From: a virus
Reading direction: 5' to 3' (one strand)
DNA: 23,382 bases
Virus record (IMG/VR): IMGVR_UViG_3300031658_000137
Span: 1-23,382 of that record
In this document: piece by piece, positions 14,972 through 20,638 of the stretch
Layout of the letters: each line of letters opens with the position of its first letter
How positions within the stretch are numbered: position 1 is the stretch's first letter
Position numbers and translations under genes: made by a program
Notes under the pieces: model-generated
The model's database searches: none
The model's input: the letters and a program-made list of their open reading frames with translations, nothing else
What the model was told of the DNA's origin: nothing

Positions 14972-15113
14972 ATTTAATAATATTTTCATTAGAATTTACT
15001 GATACTTCCAGACTACATAATGGGCATTTATAATGCTCAGTTCTGATATCTTTTTTTAATTCTGTCATTGTATGTACCATACTTTTTTTACACTCACACT
15101 TAGGGCAGTTCAT
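14970..15113 (-). CDS. Small zinc-ribbon protein (47 aa), possible regulator
   Basis: Complete frame with a GGAG ribosome site 9 nt before the ATG. The protein starts MNCPKCECKK and has a second pair KCPLC at residues 30-33, giving C3-X2-C6-X23-C30-X2-C33, a classic zinc ribbon, with a basic/helical segment between. Small phage zinc-ribbon proteins include transcription activators of the Ogr/Delta type and the Mu Com translation activator; this one has the same general build but is too short to place. It is set between Q and the 14158 gene and has its own promoter at 15151-15179. It overlaps the downstream operator repeat. Confidence 0.65.
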   Translation of the reverse strand: MNCPKCECKKSMVHTMTELKKDIRTEHYKCPLCSLEVSVNSNENIIK

Positions 15114-15150
15114 ATCTTAGGGCTCCATGTTGTTTTTTGTTTAACCTTTC

Positions 15151-15179
15151 ACAATATCAGTTTCTTAAATAGTTGTCAA
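15151..15179 (-). promoter_or_regulatory. Promoter of the zinc-ribbon gene
   Basis: Minus strand: perfect -35 TTGACA at 15174-15179, 17-bp spacer, -10 TATTGT at 15151-15156, about 38 nt before the start codon at 15113. It keeps a half-operator (ACAACT) but not the second arm, so it may escape full repression. It begins right after the Q gene stop codon. Confidence 0.6.
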
Positions 15180-15183
15180 CCTT

Positions 15184-15513
15184 CTATGCATATATTCTTT
15201 TAGCGGTTAGCTTGAGAAGGTTCTCAATAGCATCTTGATATTTAAACTCCGAAGCAAACGGCTCCTTCCCATTAAGGTGCTTAAAGTAAAGAGCTTCTCT
15301 TTGTTCTTGAGGTAGCCCTGAAATAATTGCATCCATAATTATTACGTTACGTTTATCACTTTGATCTACCATCTCATCAAAAGCGTGAGTCGAATAACTA
15401 CCAGTAGACATATAGGACACCTTACTAGGATAGCCAAGCTTATGATTGTCAAACCTCATCCATGTAGACCAAGCGTCTAATAAATAAAGGATCCTAGATA
15501 TAGGTAAACTCAC
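15184..15513 (-). CDS. Antitermination protein Q-like
   Basis: 109-aa protein with the N-terminal pattern RILYLLDAWSTWMRFDNHKLGYPSKVSY, the mark of the phage antitermination Q family of the lambdoid 933W/P22-like group (aromatic helix W..W.R followed by lGYPS). The second half, ISGLPQEQREALYFKHLNG, is the sigma-like helix found in the same family. It should bind at or near the late promoter and modify RNA polymerase to read through the leader terminator. It is the last gene of the leftward early operon, the classic place for Q, and its start overlaps the gene before it. A fitting target (promoter 14001-14029, terminator 13901-13925) lies about 1.2 kb downstream. Family call fairly firm. Confidence 0.75.
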   Translation of the reverse strand: MSLPISRILYLLDAWSTWMRFDNHKLGYPSKVSYMSTGSYSTHAFDEMVDQSDKRNVIIMDAIISGLPQEQREALYFKHLNGKEPFASEFKYQDAIENLLKLTAKRIYA

Positions 15514-15938
15514 TCAGTCCCTCCTTCATATACTGGGTTGCACACATTTCCAGAGAACGATTCATATCCCTTTGTTCCTCCATAACTATTATTAGGAAAA
15601 TCTTCTGCCTTATATTTCTTTCGATCTTTAATTTTAATGTTATCTACTACCCCACCATGATTAAAGAAGTTAGCCAGAGCGCATGGCTTAGGTTGTTTGT
15701 AGGCTGTATACTTATTCATTTTCTCGCTGATCAACAACTCACTGGTTACTAACGTTCTGATCACGGCAAATACTGACTGGTAATTCATCCCTATCTCACT
15801 AGAAATAATTGCTGTATGTTTTTTGCCTTCACCAATAGTATCTAAAATAAGCTTAGCTAATTCCTTTCTATTGATCGTTCTTCCATCGTCAAAAGTAAAC
15901 GCATAGCTACTGTCTTGTGCTTCTAAAGATTCTGCCAT
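15510..15938 (-). CDS. Winged-helix-like protein, unknown function
   Basis: 142-aa protein. Residues 22-75 (TINRKELAKLILDTIGEGKKHTAIISSEIGMNYQSVFAVIRTLVTSELLISEKMNKYTAYK) look like a winged helix: helix, recognition helix NYQSVFAVIRTL, then a two-strand wing. The rest (PKPCALANFFNHGG...) is variable and polar, with no enzyme motif. It overlaps Q by 4 nt (ATGA) and follows the nuclease-like gene by 9 nt with a GGAGG site. It could be a middle-gene regulator or a replication accessory. Only the fold guess can be supported from sequence. Confidence 0.6.
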   Translation of the reverse strand: MAESLEAQDSSYAFTFDDGRTINRKELAKLILDTIGEGKKHTAIISSEIGMNYQSVFAVIRTLVTSELLISEKMNKYTAYKQPKPCALANFFNHGGVVDNIKIKDRKKYKAEDFPNNSYGGTKGYESFSGNVCNPVYEGGTE

Positions 15939-15947
15939 AATACCCTC

Positions 15948-16268
15948 CTAAGATACATCTGTTATAAAAGACTTCCATCTATTACCTACCTTAGCCCACC
16001 CCTCCACTAACAAAGTAAAATTTCCTTTTCGTAGATGGGGGGTATATTCTGAATCAGCTATCTTACGCTCTCTAGCCTTCATGTTCCCTTTGGTGGTGAC
16101 CTGAAGAAAATGTAGATCTCCATCATTAGTAACCCCTAGAATATCAAAATTCCATAAATCTTGGCGGATGTGGGCAAACGAATTCCATTTTTCAACTACC
16201 TGCACTAATGAATATTCATTGCTATCACGCATTCGTTTTAAAGTTCGCTGTGTTGGGGAGATAGCCAT
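15948..16268 (-). CDS. PD-(D/E)XK nuclease-like protein
   Basis: 106-aa protein with SPTQRTLKRMRDSNEY...VVEKWN at the N-terminus, then IRQDLWNFDILGVTNDGDLHFLQVTTKGNMKARERKI. The RxDLwnFDil...flQVTt..N...R..KI block matches a family of small phage and bacterial proteins with a PD-(D/E)XK fold. The candidate active residues are D42 and Q56, with Q in place of the usual Glu. Such proteins resemble Holliday-junction resolvases or restriction-type nucleases. In this operon, next to NinB and a Ref-like nuclease, a recombination-junction role is likely. Catalysis is not certain given the Q substitution. Ribosome site GGAGG lies upstream. Confidence 0.6.
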   Translation of the reverse strand: MAISPTQRTLKRMRDSNEYSLVQVVEKWNSFAHIRQDLWNFDILGVTNDGDLHFLQVTTKGNMKARERKIADSEYTPHLRKGNFTLLVEGWAKVGNRWKSFITDVS

Positions 16269-16445
16269 CTACTTATCCTCCAGTGACTTCTTGTGATTCT
16301 CATCTACCATCTCATCTCTCCAAGCCACCATCTTTTGATGTTGTTCAAACTGTTCACTATTAGGTTTGCTGTTAAAAATTCTTTTCCAACTATCCTCTAG
16401 CTCTTGTTCATTATCTGTTGGTCGTCTACTTGATCCTTTGCTCAT
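16269..16445 (-). CDS. Small charged protein (58 aa)
   Basis: Complete short frame, ATG at 16445 overlapping the previous stop (ATGA), stop directly against the next start. The protein starts MSKGSSRRPTDNEQELEDSW and continues KRIFNSKPNSEQFEQHQKMV; it is hydrophilic, with a basic N-terminus and a charged helix. Small phage proteins beginning SKGS.pRP.d are frequent in replication operons, with unknown function. Overlaps on both sides make a real gene likely. Confidence 0.65.
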   Translation of the reverse strand: MSKGSSRRPTDNEQELEDSWKRIFNSKPNSEQFEQHQKMVAWRDEMVDENHKKSLEDK

Positions 16446-16669
16446 TTAATTCTACCCCCTTTGTTATCTCTTATATCGAATGTTCGTTTATTTAAATTTT
16501 TAGGCAACTCTAGGTACTCTTCAAACATACACTTACTGGCTTTAGCTTCTGGATAGTGTAGCTCTGTCCAAGCCAATGCTTGTTTACAATTAACAAAATG
16601 TCCTTTGTATTCCCAAAGAGTCGGGTCAACACTCATGCTTAACACTAAAACAAATATTGCTGCGTCCAT
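16442..16669 (-). CDS. Small protein with hydrophobic N-terminus and two cysteines
   Basis: 75-aa protein. Residues 3-13 (AAIFVLVLSMS) are hydrophobic and could be a short signal or anchor sequence. The rest has DPTLWEYKGHFVNCKQAL and EAKASKCMFEEYLELPKN, with two Cys that could form a disulphide if exported. Proteins with this LsfdPTLWEYKG...C..A......YP.Aka..C..E.y..LPk pattern appear in aquatic phages; function unknown. The basic end (KNLNKRTFDIRDNKGGRIK) overlaps the next start. Export is inferred, not shown. Confidence 0.65.
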   Translation of the reverse strand: MDAAIFVLVLSMSVDPTLWEYKGHFVNCKQALAWTELHYPEAKASKCMFEEYLELPKNLNKRTFDIRDNKGGRIK

Positions 16670-16687
16670 AATTTACTCCATTAAAAA

Positions 16688-17302
16688 TTAAAACTCCATA
16701 ATTACCTGTGTTGATGGTTTGTGATCTATCTTATACCTTTCAGTCTCCCCTTTAGGGTAAGGCAACACCTCATACTTCAATTTACTTCTTAAAACTTTCT
16801 TGTCATTTTTAGTTCCATTAAAAATAACATATCGATGTTTTGCGCTTCTTTTAACTCTTATTGATGAGTCCCCAAAATTATGCCTACTATGTTTTCCGTC
16901 CTTCCCTGCCATATCAGTTCTCTCTTTAGTGGTTCCAGTAAATAAAAAGTTACAGGATTGATACACATATCCAATATGGTTTTTTGCGGTATCAGCATAA
17001 GAAACAATAATTGTTTTTTGTGGGAGGAGTTTAATAGACCCAGAAACTAACATGCTGGCTTGGTTTTTGTTGTTATTCATTAAGCACAACCTATTCAACT
17101 CTAACACCTTGTCTGAATATTCTTTACCACAAACTCCTACACATAAACTACGAGAGGCAGGCATTCCGTATGTAACAACCCCAGCCAAAGCATCCCCATC
17201 ATACAAACCAAAAGCATACATTATATGAGGGATTCTTTTTGCGTAGTGTACATTTAGCAACCAATCATAAGTTTCTTTGGATTCAATAGGAATTATTTTC
17301 AT
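16688..17302 (-). CDS. Mom-like DNA adenine modification protein
   Basis: 204 aa from the ATG at 17302, which overlaps the stop of the HNH gene (ATGA) and has a GGAG site 5 nt upstream; a farther ATG at 17320 would give a longer overlap and no such site. Landmarks: MKIIPIESKETYDWLLNVHY, IMYAFGLYDGDALAGVVTYG, LELNRLCLMNNNKNQASMLV, KTIIVSYADTAKNHIGYVYQS and CNFLFTGTTKERTD. These match the GNAT-like Mom family, whose founder in phage Mu modifies adenines to protect phage DNA from host restriction. The C-terminal third is basic (RVKRSAKHRYV), as expected for DNA contact. Here it would be made with the replication genes. The substrate modification itself cannot be read from sequence. Confidence 0.75.
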   Translation of the reverse strand: MKIIPIESKETYDWLLNVHYAKRIPHIMYAFGLYDGDALAGVVTYGMPASRSLCVGVCGKEYSDKVLELNRLCLMNNNKNQASMLVSGSIKLLPQKTIIVSYADTAKNHIGYVYQSCNFLFTGTTKERTDMAGKDGKHSRHNFGDSSIRVKRSAKHRYVIFNGTKNDKKVLRSKLKYEVLPYPKGETERYKIDHKPSTQVIMEF

Positions 17303-17592
17303 AAATTCTCCAATACCCATTCAAGCATTTCTGATTCCTTGCCGTACTTTTCAATCCAAGTCTTTGGGCTTGTGTGAAATCCATCTTTACCTTGATGGTG
17401 GTGATGGCAAAGCGGCAATACCATGAAATTATTATTTTTCTGGCTCATTCCCATACCCTCTCTAATGTGATGAAGGTTTGCAGGAGGTGGATCAATTTCA
17501 TCATGATACCTTCTGCATATACAACAGCCAAACTCTGACAATCTGTTGAGCCATTGTTTCTCGTCTTTAGTTTTAGATTTTTTTTTAGCCAT
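17299..17592 (-). CDS. Ref-like HNH nuclease
   Basis: 97-aa protein with FGCCICRRY (C23-C26), NLHHIREGMGMSQ (His pair near residues 41-42), LPLCHHHHQGKDGFHTSP (residues 59-76) and WIEKYGKESEMLEWV. This is the arrangement of the phage Ref/NinX-type recombination nucleases: an HNH fold with a zinc site and iHHIr.g.G, PLC..HHqG...H signatures. The P1 Ref protein is a RecA-dependent nuclease. The lysine-rich first 12 residues probably bind DNA. It overlaps NinB upstream and the Mom-like gene downstream. Likely role is recombination or DNA processing during replication. Confidence 0.78.
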   Translation of the reverse strand: MAKKKSKTKDEKQWLNRLSEFGCCICRRYHDEIDPPPANLHHIREGMGMSQKNNNFMVLPLCHHHHQGKDGFHTSPKTWIEKYGKESEMLEWVLENL

Positions 17593-17959
17593 GTTCCTCT
17601 TCTATAAATTTAAATCCATAGGGTCTAGCCCAATCCTGAATATCTTCCTGATACTCAACCATCTCTTTAGTGTTTAGTTCTGGTGTATTTCTAATGTTTA
17701 ATATTTTCTCATTCTTAATAATTATCTCTTCAGATAAAAATTTGTACTTCATTAACTGGTGCATCTCATCTGCTTCATATCCTAGGTAACCTCCTATAGC
17801 CTTAATTAATTTCCAGTAGCGTTTGTTCTGAGCATCACTTCGAGTAAATTTATATTCACTCAACTGAATCCTCCAAGGCTTGCTAAAATCCAAGCCCCTT
17901 ATTAACTCAATAATTTTATCTACATTACCTTTTGTTATTGTTTTTTTTATTGCGTCCAT
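17585..17959 (-). CDS. ninB: NinB-like recombination protein
   Basis: 124 aa, starting at the ATG at 17959, which has a GGAGG site 6 nt upstream; an upstream start at 17989 would run deep into the preceding gene and lacks such a site. Signature KPWRIQLSEYKFTRSDAQNKRYWKLIKAIGGYLGYEADEMHQLMK is the NinB/Orf family motif (kpW.v.i.ey...RS.aQN..yW...). Lambda NinB (Orf) is a RecFOR-like mediator of strand exchange that works with SSB and phage recombinases. The C-terminal part (EDIQDWARPYGFKF) is typical in length. It sits in a cluster of recombination genes, and the right operon supplies the annealase and exonuclease. Confidence 0.85.
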   Translation of the reverse strand: MDAIKKTITKGNVDKIIELIRGLDFSKPWRIQLSEYKFTRSDAQNKRYWKLIKAIGGYLGYEADEMHQLMKYKFLSEEIIIKNEKILNIRNTPELNTKEMVEYQEDIQDWARPYGFKFIEEEHG

Positions 17960-18095
17960 GCTTAACCCTCCATTGTCTAACTGATTCATCCCAACCTAAT
18001 GACTTATAAGTTCTGCCATCAACTAATTTTACACGATAATTGACATCCTTACCAAACAGATCCAACATTTCTTTCGTTACGTTTTTTAAGCTCAT
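17925..18095 (-). CDS. Small basic protein upstream of NinB (56 aa)
   Basis: Complete frame starting ATG at 18095 and ending inside the start of ninB. The protein begins MSLKNVTKEMLDLFGKDVNY, continues RVKLVDGRTYKSLGWDESVR, and ends QWRVKHGRNKKNNNKR, a strongly basic tail. It looks like a small nucleic-acid-binding or structural protein, with a beta-rich middle. No known family is recognised. The 35-nt overlap with ninB may couple their translation. It follows the helicase stop by 7 nt. Confidence 0.6.
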   Translation of the reverse strand: MSLKNVTKEMLDLFGKDVNYRVKLVDGRTYKSLGWDESVRQWRVKHGRNKKNNNKR

Positions 18096-18102
18096 AATAA
18101 TC

Positions 18103-19008
18103 CTAAGAATAATTTAGGCTATCTGGATCAAAATCAAAATTCCAGTGCCCCTCAAATTCATAATGTCTTTGTTTAACTAAATACAATTGAGCGTCTGGGA
18201 TGTTCAGATAATCATCATGACTAATTTGCCCCAACTCTAATCTCTGTTGCTTATGAGTTCTATGTACAACAAAAACATTATCAACAAGATTGGTTATGTG
18301 GGTAGATCCAGATACTGAATGCTTAGTTGGTGCATCGGTATATTCTGAGTTAGATTTTTTAGAGTGAGCCACAACAAAGATGTGAATATTTAAATCTCTA
18401 GCTGCAACACAAATCCTATCAATGAACTTCTTTTGACCTTCATAATCATCCTCAGCAACTCCACACTTCATTAAGGAATCAACGATCACAATTTTTACAT
18501 CAAGCTTTTCTGCTGAGTAATAAATTACGCTCATGATACTTTCGATTCCAACGGTACCTTGTTGATCATATAAATATAAATGACCGTCAAGGTTGTTTAT
18601 CTTCTCTTGGATAAACTCATTACTAGGTAAGCGTGATCCAGACATCTGCCTTAGTAATCTAGCAAGAGAAGATCTAGGCTGTAGCTCGAAAGAAGCTAGG
18701 GTAGTTTTTAGCCCCTTCTTTAATAGCCCCAACATAATCTGACTTAATATCATTGACTTTCCAGACCCAGAAAATCCACTATAAATACTTACTTCTCCAG
18801 GTCTCACCCTAAATCCTTCATGAGTTTTATCCCAAGGAAGTACCGTACCTTTATGATAATCACCAGTAAAGTATTCTTGTATCTGGTTTATATAGCTTGA
18901 TGGATTGTGAATGTTTGTATGCTCATCATTGTCCCTAGTTGAAAAATAACTTTGGATCTCTGATTCGTTGATGATCATCCCTTTGACTTTATCTTTTAGC
19001 GTACTCAT
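18103..19008 (-). CDS. RecA-fold replicative helicase / ATPase
   Basis: 301-aa ATPase. The Walker A motif GFSGSGKS is at residues 78-85, in VRPGEVSIYSGFSGSGKSMILSQ. Then come a glutamate-bearing strand TLASFELQP and the Walker B aspartate D177 (VKIVIVDSLM), followed by HIFVVAHSKK and a late basic segment near TKHSVSGSTHI. This matches the DnaB/Twinkle-type helicase core. It lacks a separate N-terminal primase domain: only about 65 residues precede the ATPase. The primase zinc finger is instead encoded by the gene upstream, which it overlaps by 20 nt. Start has a GGGAGGG site. Role: unwinding at the phage fork. Confidence 0.8.
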   Translation of the reverse strand: MSTLKDKVKGMIINESEIQSYFSTRDNDEHTNIHNPSSYINQIQEYFTGDYHKGTVLPWDKTHEGFRVRPGEVSIYSGFSGSGKSMILSQIMLGLLKKGLKTTLASFELQPRSSLARLLRQMSGSRLPSNEFIQEKINNLDGHLYLYDQQGTVGIESIMSVIYYSAEKLDVKIVIVDSLMKCGVAEDDYEGQKKFIDRICVAARDLNIHIFVVAHSKKSNSEYTDAPTKHSVSGSTHITNLVDNVFVVHRTHKQQRLELGQISHDDYLNIPDAQLYLVKQRHYEFEGHWNFDFDPDSLNYS

Positions 19009-19402
19009 AACCCTCCCTTATTAATCTGACTGCCTTCATTAATCTTTTACGATCCCCTTCCTCTAAAGCTTTTCCTTGAGCAAGCTCTGCCCCAGCAATT
19101 GCAACAAGCAAAACCTCATCCTTTAAACTCTTTAATACAGCAAAAGGATTATATGCTTTTCCAATAGGCTTTAAAAGATCTATTCTTTTTGGAACTATAT
19201 CGTCTAGATCTAAACCAACCGATCCCAAAATAGATTGTATGTCACACCCTGCAAAGCAATGCATTAATACCCTACCATCATCAGCAAACTTAATAGACAA
19301 ACTTGCGAGCCTATCTTCATGTGATGGGCATAGACAATTATAAGAGTTTGACTTGGTTGTTTTACTTACCTTATTAAAGTGAGATAATATTGAAGTGTCC
19401 AT
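18989..19402 (-). CDS. Stand-alone primase-type zinc-finger protein
   Basis: 137-aa protein with the CHC2-like zinc-binding motif of DnaG/phage primases: CPSH (C25, H28) and HCFAGC (C49, C53), joined by the basic loop EDRLASLSIKF. After residue 60 it has an unrelated helical C-terminal half (LKSLKDEVLLVAIAGAELAQG...KRLMKAVRLIREGYEYAKR). No TOPRIM catalytic domain is present here or in the neighbouring helicase, so it cannot make primers alone unless the host primase helps. It may recognise template sites or recruit DnaG. It overlaps both flanking genes, which suggests a single replication unit. Confidence 0.78.
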   Translation of the reverse strand: MDTSILSHFNKVSKTTKSNSYNCLCPSHEDRLASLSIKFADDGRVLMHCFAGCDIQSILGSVGLDLDDIVPKRIDLLKPIGKAYNPFAVLKSLKDEVLLVAIAGAELAQGKALEEGDRKRLMKAVRLIREGYEYAKR

Positions 19403-19772
19403 TTTTATCTCCTCTTTTATTATCTATTATCTTCTTATCTAATCTCTTCTTATCTAATCTCTTCTCTTCTAGGGTACTCTCTGGATACTCACTGGATACT
19501 GTATCAGTAACTAACCAATCCTTTTGGAGTAGTGATACTATAATATTCTTTAAGGAATCAATAGGTTGTCTAAGCCTAAAAGATATATCTTCTATCTCTG
19601 GAAGGTTACCTTTATCCTCAGACCCTAAACACCATAGCTCAAGCAAAGTAGCTTTCTCTTCAAAAGATAGACCATGCCAATCTCGATCATTAAGTAAAGT
19701 TCCATAAACTTTAAACCAAGGCATCGACTTATGTTTATAGAGTTGATACTTATCCCAATTCTTAATCTTCAT
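19374..19772 (-). CDS. Replication initiator / DnaD-like protein
   Basis: 132-aa protein starting MKIKNWDKYQLYKHKSMPWFKVYGTLLND, the N-terminus typical of phage replication-organiser proteins with a winged-helix fold. The middle (FEEKATLLELWCLG...LPEIEDISFRLRQPIDSLKNIIVSLLQKDWL) fits that fold. The C-terminal tail is low-complexity (EEKRLDKKRLDKKIIDNKRGDK) and is encoded by tandem 15-bp repeats. It occupies the position of lambda O, second gene of the leftward operon after cro. A GGGGGATT site precedes the start. It probably binds the iterons within its own gene to open the origin; this is inference from the O-like layout. Confidence 0.68.
   Translation of the reverse strand: MKIKNWDKYQLYKHKSMPWFKVYGTLLNDRDWHGLSFEEKATLLELWCLGSEDKGNLPEIEDISFRLRQPIDSLKNIIVSLLQKDWLVTDTVSSEYPESTLEEKRLDKKRLDKKIIDNKRGDKNGHFNIISL
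19405..19464 (-). repeat. Tandem 15-bp iterons inside the initiator gene (candidate origin)
   Basis: On the plus strand TTATCT recurs with exact 15-bp spacing at 19405, 19420, 19435 and 19450. The last two units are identical 15-mers (TTATCTAATCTCTTC); the one at 19420 differs in the middle, and the one at 19405 is degenerate. They encode the Lys/Arg/Asp-rich tail of the initiator. Lambda's origin also lies as iterons inside its initiator gene. An AT-rich stretch follows at about 19380-19420. Confidence 0.65.
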
Positions 19773-19791
19773 TTAATCCCCCTTTATTTAA

Positions 19792-19959
19792 TTAATCTTC
19801 AAGCTTTAAAATAGTTTTAACTTGAAACTGACGAACCTTTGGTATTTCTTTGTTAGGTCTCTGCGCCCATTTCGATACAGCTTGGACTGAGATGTCTAAC
19901 TCATTTGCTAATTTTCTACGGCTGTTATTAAACAGCTTTATCACTTCGTTATATTTCAT
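19792..19959 (-). CDS. cro: Cro-like repressor
   Basis: 55-aa protein. It starts MKYNEVIKLFNNSRRKLANE and continues LDISVQAVSKWAQRPNKEIP; it ends KVRQFQVKTILKLED. The helix-turn-helix lies at about residues 14-32, with recognition helix VQAVSKW. The trailing IPkvRQfQvkti is the family signature of Cro-type regulators. It is the first gene of the leftward operon, ending 19 nt before the initiator start. The operator palindrome sits in its promoter and in the rightward early promoter, so it is the likely ligand of those sites. No CI partner is visible in the window. Ribosome site AAGGG precedes the ATG. Confidence 0.85.
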   Translation of the reverse strand: MKYNEVIKLFNNSRRKLANELDISVQAVSKWAQRPNKEIPKVRQFQVKTILKLED

Positions 19960-20005
19960 TGGGTTCCCTTTAAGTTTTCTTACCCCTAATTGAGCAAGTC
20001 ATTAC

Positions 20006-20034
20006 AAGGTATCAGCAAACAATTTAGTTGTCAA
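20006..20034 (-). promoter_or_regulatory. Leftward early promoter (cro-replication operon)
   Basis: Minus strand: perfect -35 TTGACA at 20029-20034, 17-bp spacer, -10 TACCTT at 20006-20011 with an upstream TGA (extended -10). A variant operator (ACAATTTAGTTGT on the plus strand) lies at 20019-20031. The -10 is weak by itself. It would drive cro and all genes down to Q. Confidence 0.7.
20019..20031. promoter_or_regulatory. Operator, leftward copy (imperfect palindrome)
   Basis: Plus strand ACAATTTAGTTGT, a 13-bp palindrome with one mismatched pair compared with ACAACT-N-AGTTGT at 20080 and 14950. It overlaps the -35 of the leftward promoter. A slightly weaker site here would let the leftward operon be repressed later than the rightward one. 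Confidence 0.7.
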
Positions 20035-20050
20035 ATAATATCATGTAATT

Positions 20051-20070
20051 TATTTTACTTTATTTTACTA
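20051..20070 (+). repeat. 10-bp A/T tandem repeat upstream of the rightward promoter
   Basis: Two 10-bp units, TATTTTACTT and TATTTTACTA, lie side by side just upstream of the -35 at 20077. One helical turn each and AT-rich, they fit an UP-element-like contact for the polymerase alpha subunits. The match is seen directly; the role is inferred. Confidence 0.45.
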
Positions 20071-20101
20071 AAGTGCTTGACAACTTAGTTGTGATTTGAG
20101 A
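20071..20101 (+). repeat. 31-bp perfect repeat, copy 2 (promoter/operator)
   Basis: Identical to minus-strand 14971-14941. It contains the -35 TTGACA, the operator at 20080-20092 and the spacer up to the first bases of the -10. The sequences diverge immediately outside this block, which suggests a recently copied or strongly constrained control element. Confidence 0.9.
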
Positions 20102-20105
20102 TACT
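20077..20105 (+). promoter_or_regulatory. Rightward early promoter with operator
   Basis: Plus strand: perfect -35 TTGACA at 20077-20082, 17-bp spacer, -10 GATACT at 20100-20105. The perfect 13-bp operator palindrome is at 20080-20092. It faces away from the leftward promoter, giving a compact divergent switch of about 100 bp. It drives the small early genes and probably the recombination genes. Confidence 0.82.
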
Positions 20106-20140
20106 CTTTTCGTAGGTTAATTAAACAAAGGGGAAATAAA

Positions 20141-20392
20141 ATGAATACAGATAACTTAAAAGAACTAATTACTGCTGAATTTGAAAACGATGCATATTAC
20201 AACACACCAGTTATTGTAGTAACAAACAATGCAAAAAACTCAGAAACTTTTTCATGTTATATAGACGCTTCTGTAGAATATAACTTACCAGAAATTAATG
20301 AATCTCAAAACAGCGACTTTGTTAGGGTTGGTAATGACGGAGATATGATTAGGTACGAATGTTGGGAATCTAATAACGCCCTATCTATTTAA
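20141..20392 (+). CDS. First rightward early protein, unknown function (83 aa)
   Basis: Starts at the ATG at 20141 with an AAAGGGG site. An in-frame TTG at 20096 lies upstream of the expected transcription start and is rejected. The protein (MNTDNLKELITAEFENDAYY..., TPVIVVTNNAKNSETFSCYI, ...RYECWESNNALSI) is acidic and has no recognised domain. It is the first product of the strongest early promoter and is followed by a terminator-like hairpin, so it should be made early and in quantity. Such first early proteins often inhibit host defences or redirect host machinery; that role is a guess here. DNA-mimic-like acidity is mild. Confidence 0.72.
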   Translation: MNTDNLKELITAEFENDAYYNTPVIVVTNNAKNSETFSCYIDASVEYNLPEINESQNSDFVRVGNDGDMIRYECWESNNALSI

Positions 20393-20396
20393 TTAC

Positions 20397-20422
20397 TTAG
20401 GGGCTAAGCGCCCCTAACTTTT
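20397..20422 (+). terminator. Early attenuator-like hairpin
   Basis: Perfect 8-bp stem TTAGGGGC ... GCCCCTAA with a 5-nt loop at 20397-20417, followed by CTTTT. The short T-tract suggests a partial terminator, which would make the first early gene more highly expressed than those behind it. It directly follows the stop of the first gene. Confidence 0.6.
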
Positions 20423-20437
20423 ACAAAGGAGAAACAA

Positions 20438-20638
20438 ATGAATAACAAACAAACAAAAACAGAAACCTCAGAATCAGGATATTCTAGCTTAGAAAAAAGT
20501 GCACATATATATATCAAGCAACTGGAAGCTAGAGTTTCAGAATTACGAAAAGAAAGTGATGAACTAAAAAGAAGGAATAGCAATATGAATAAAAAGCTTT
20601 ATGAGCTATGGACATCAAATGTTAAAGGAGAAAAATAA
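20438..20638 (+). CDS. Small coiled-coil protein
   Basis: 66-aa protein with AAAGGAGAAAC as ribosome site. It has a polar N-terminus (MNNKQTKTETSESGYSSLEK) and then a continuous charged helix, IYIKQLEARVSELRKESDEL and KRRNSNMNKKLYELW, with a heptad pattern typical of a dimeric coiled coil. No other domain. It overlaps the next start (TAATG). Possible roles include oligomerisation scaffold or regulator; not recognised. Confidence 0.65.
   Translation: MNNKQTKTETSESGYSSLEKSAHIYIKQLEARVSELRKESDELKRRNSNMNKKLYELWTSNVKGEK

Noticed and set aside
17960-17989. Longer N-terminus for NinB starting at 17989
   Set aside because: The ATG at 17959 has a perfect GGAGG site and begins where NinB relatives begin; the extra residues overlap the upstream small gene.
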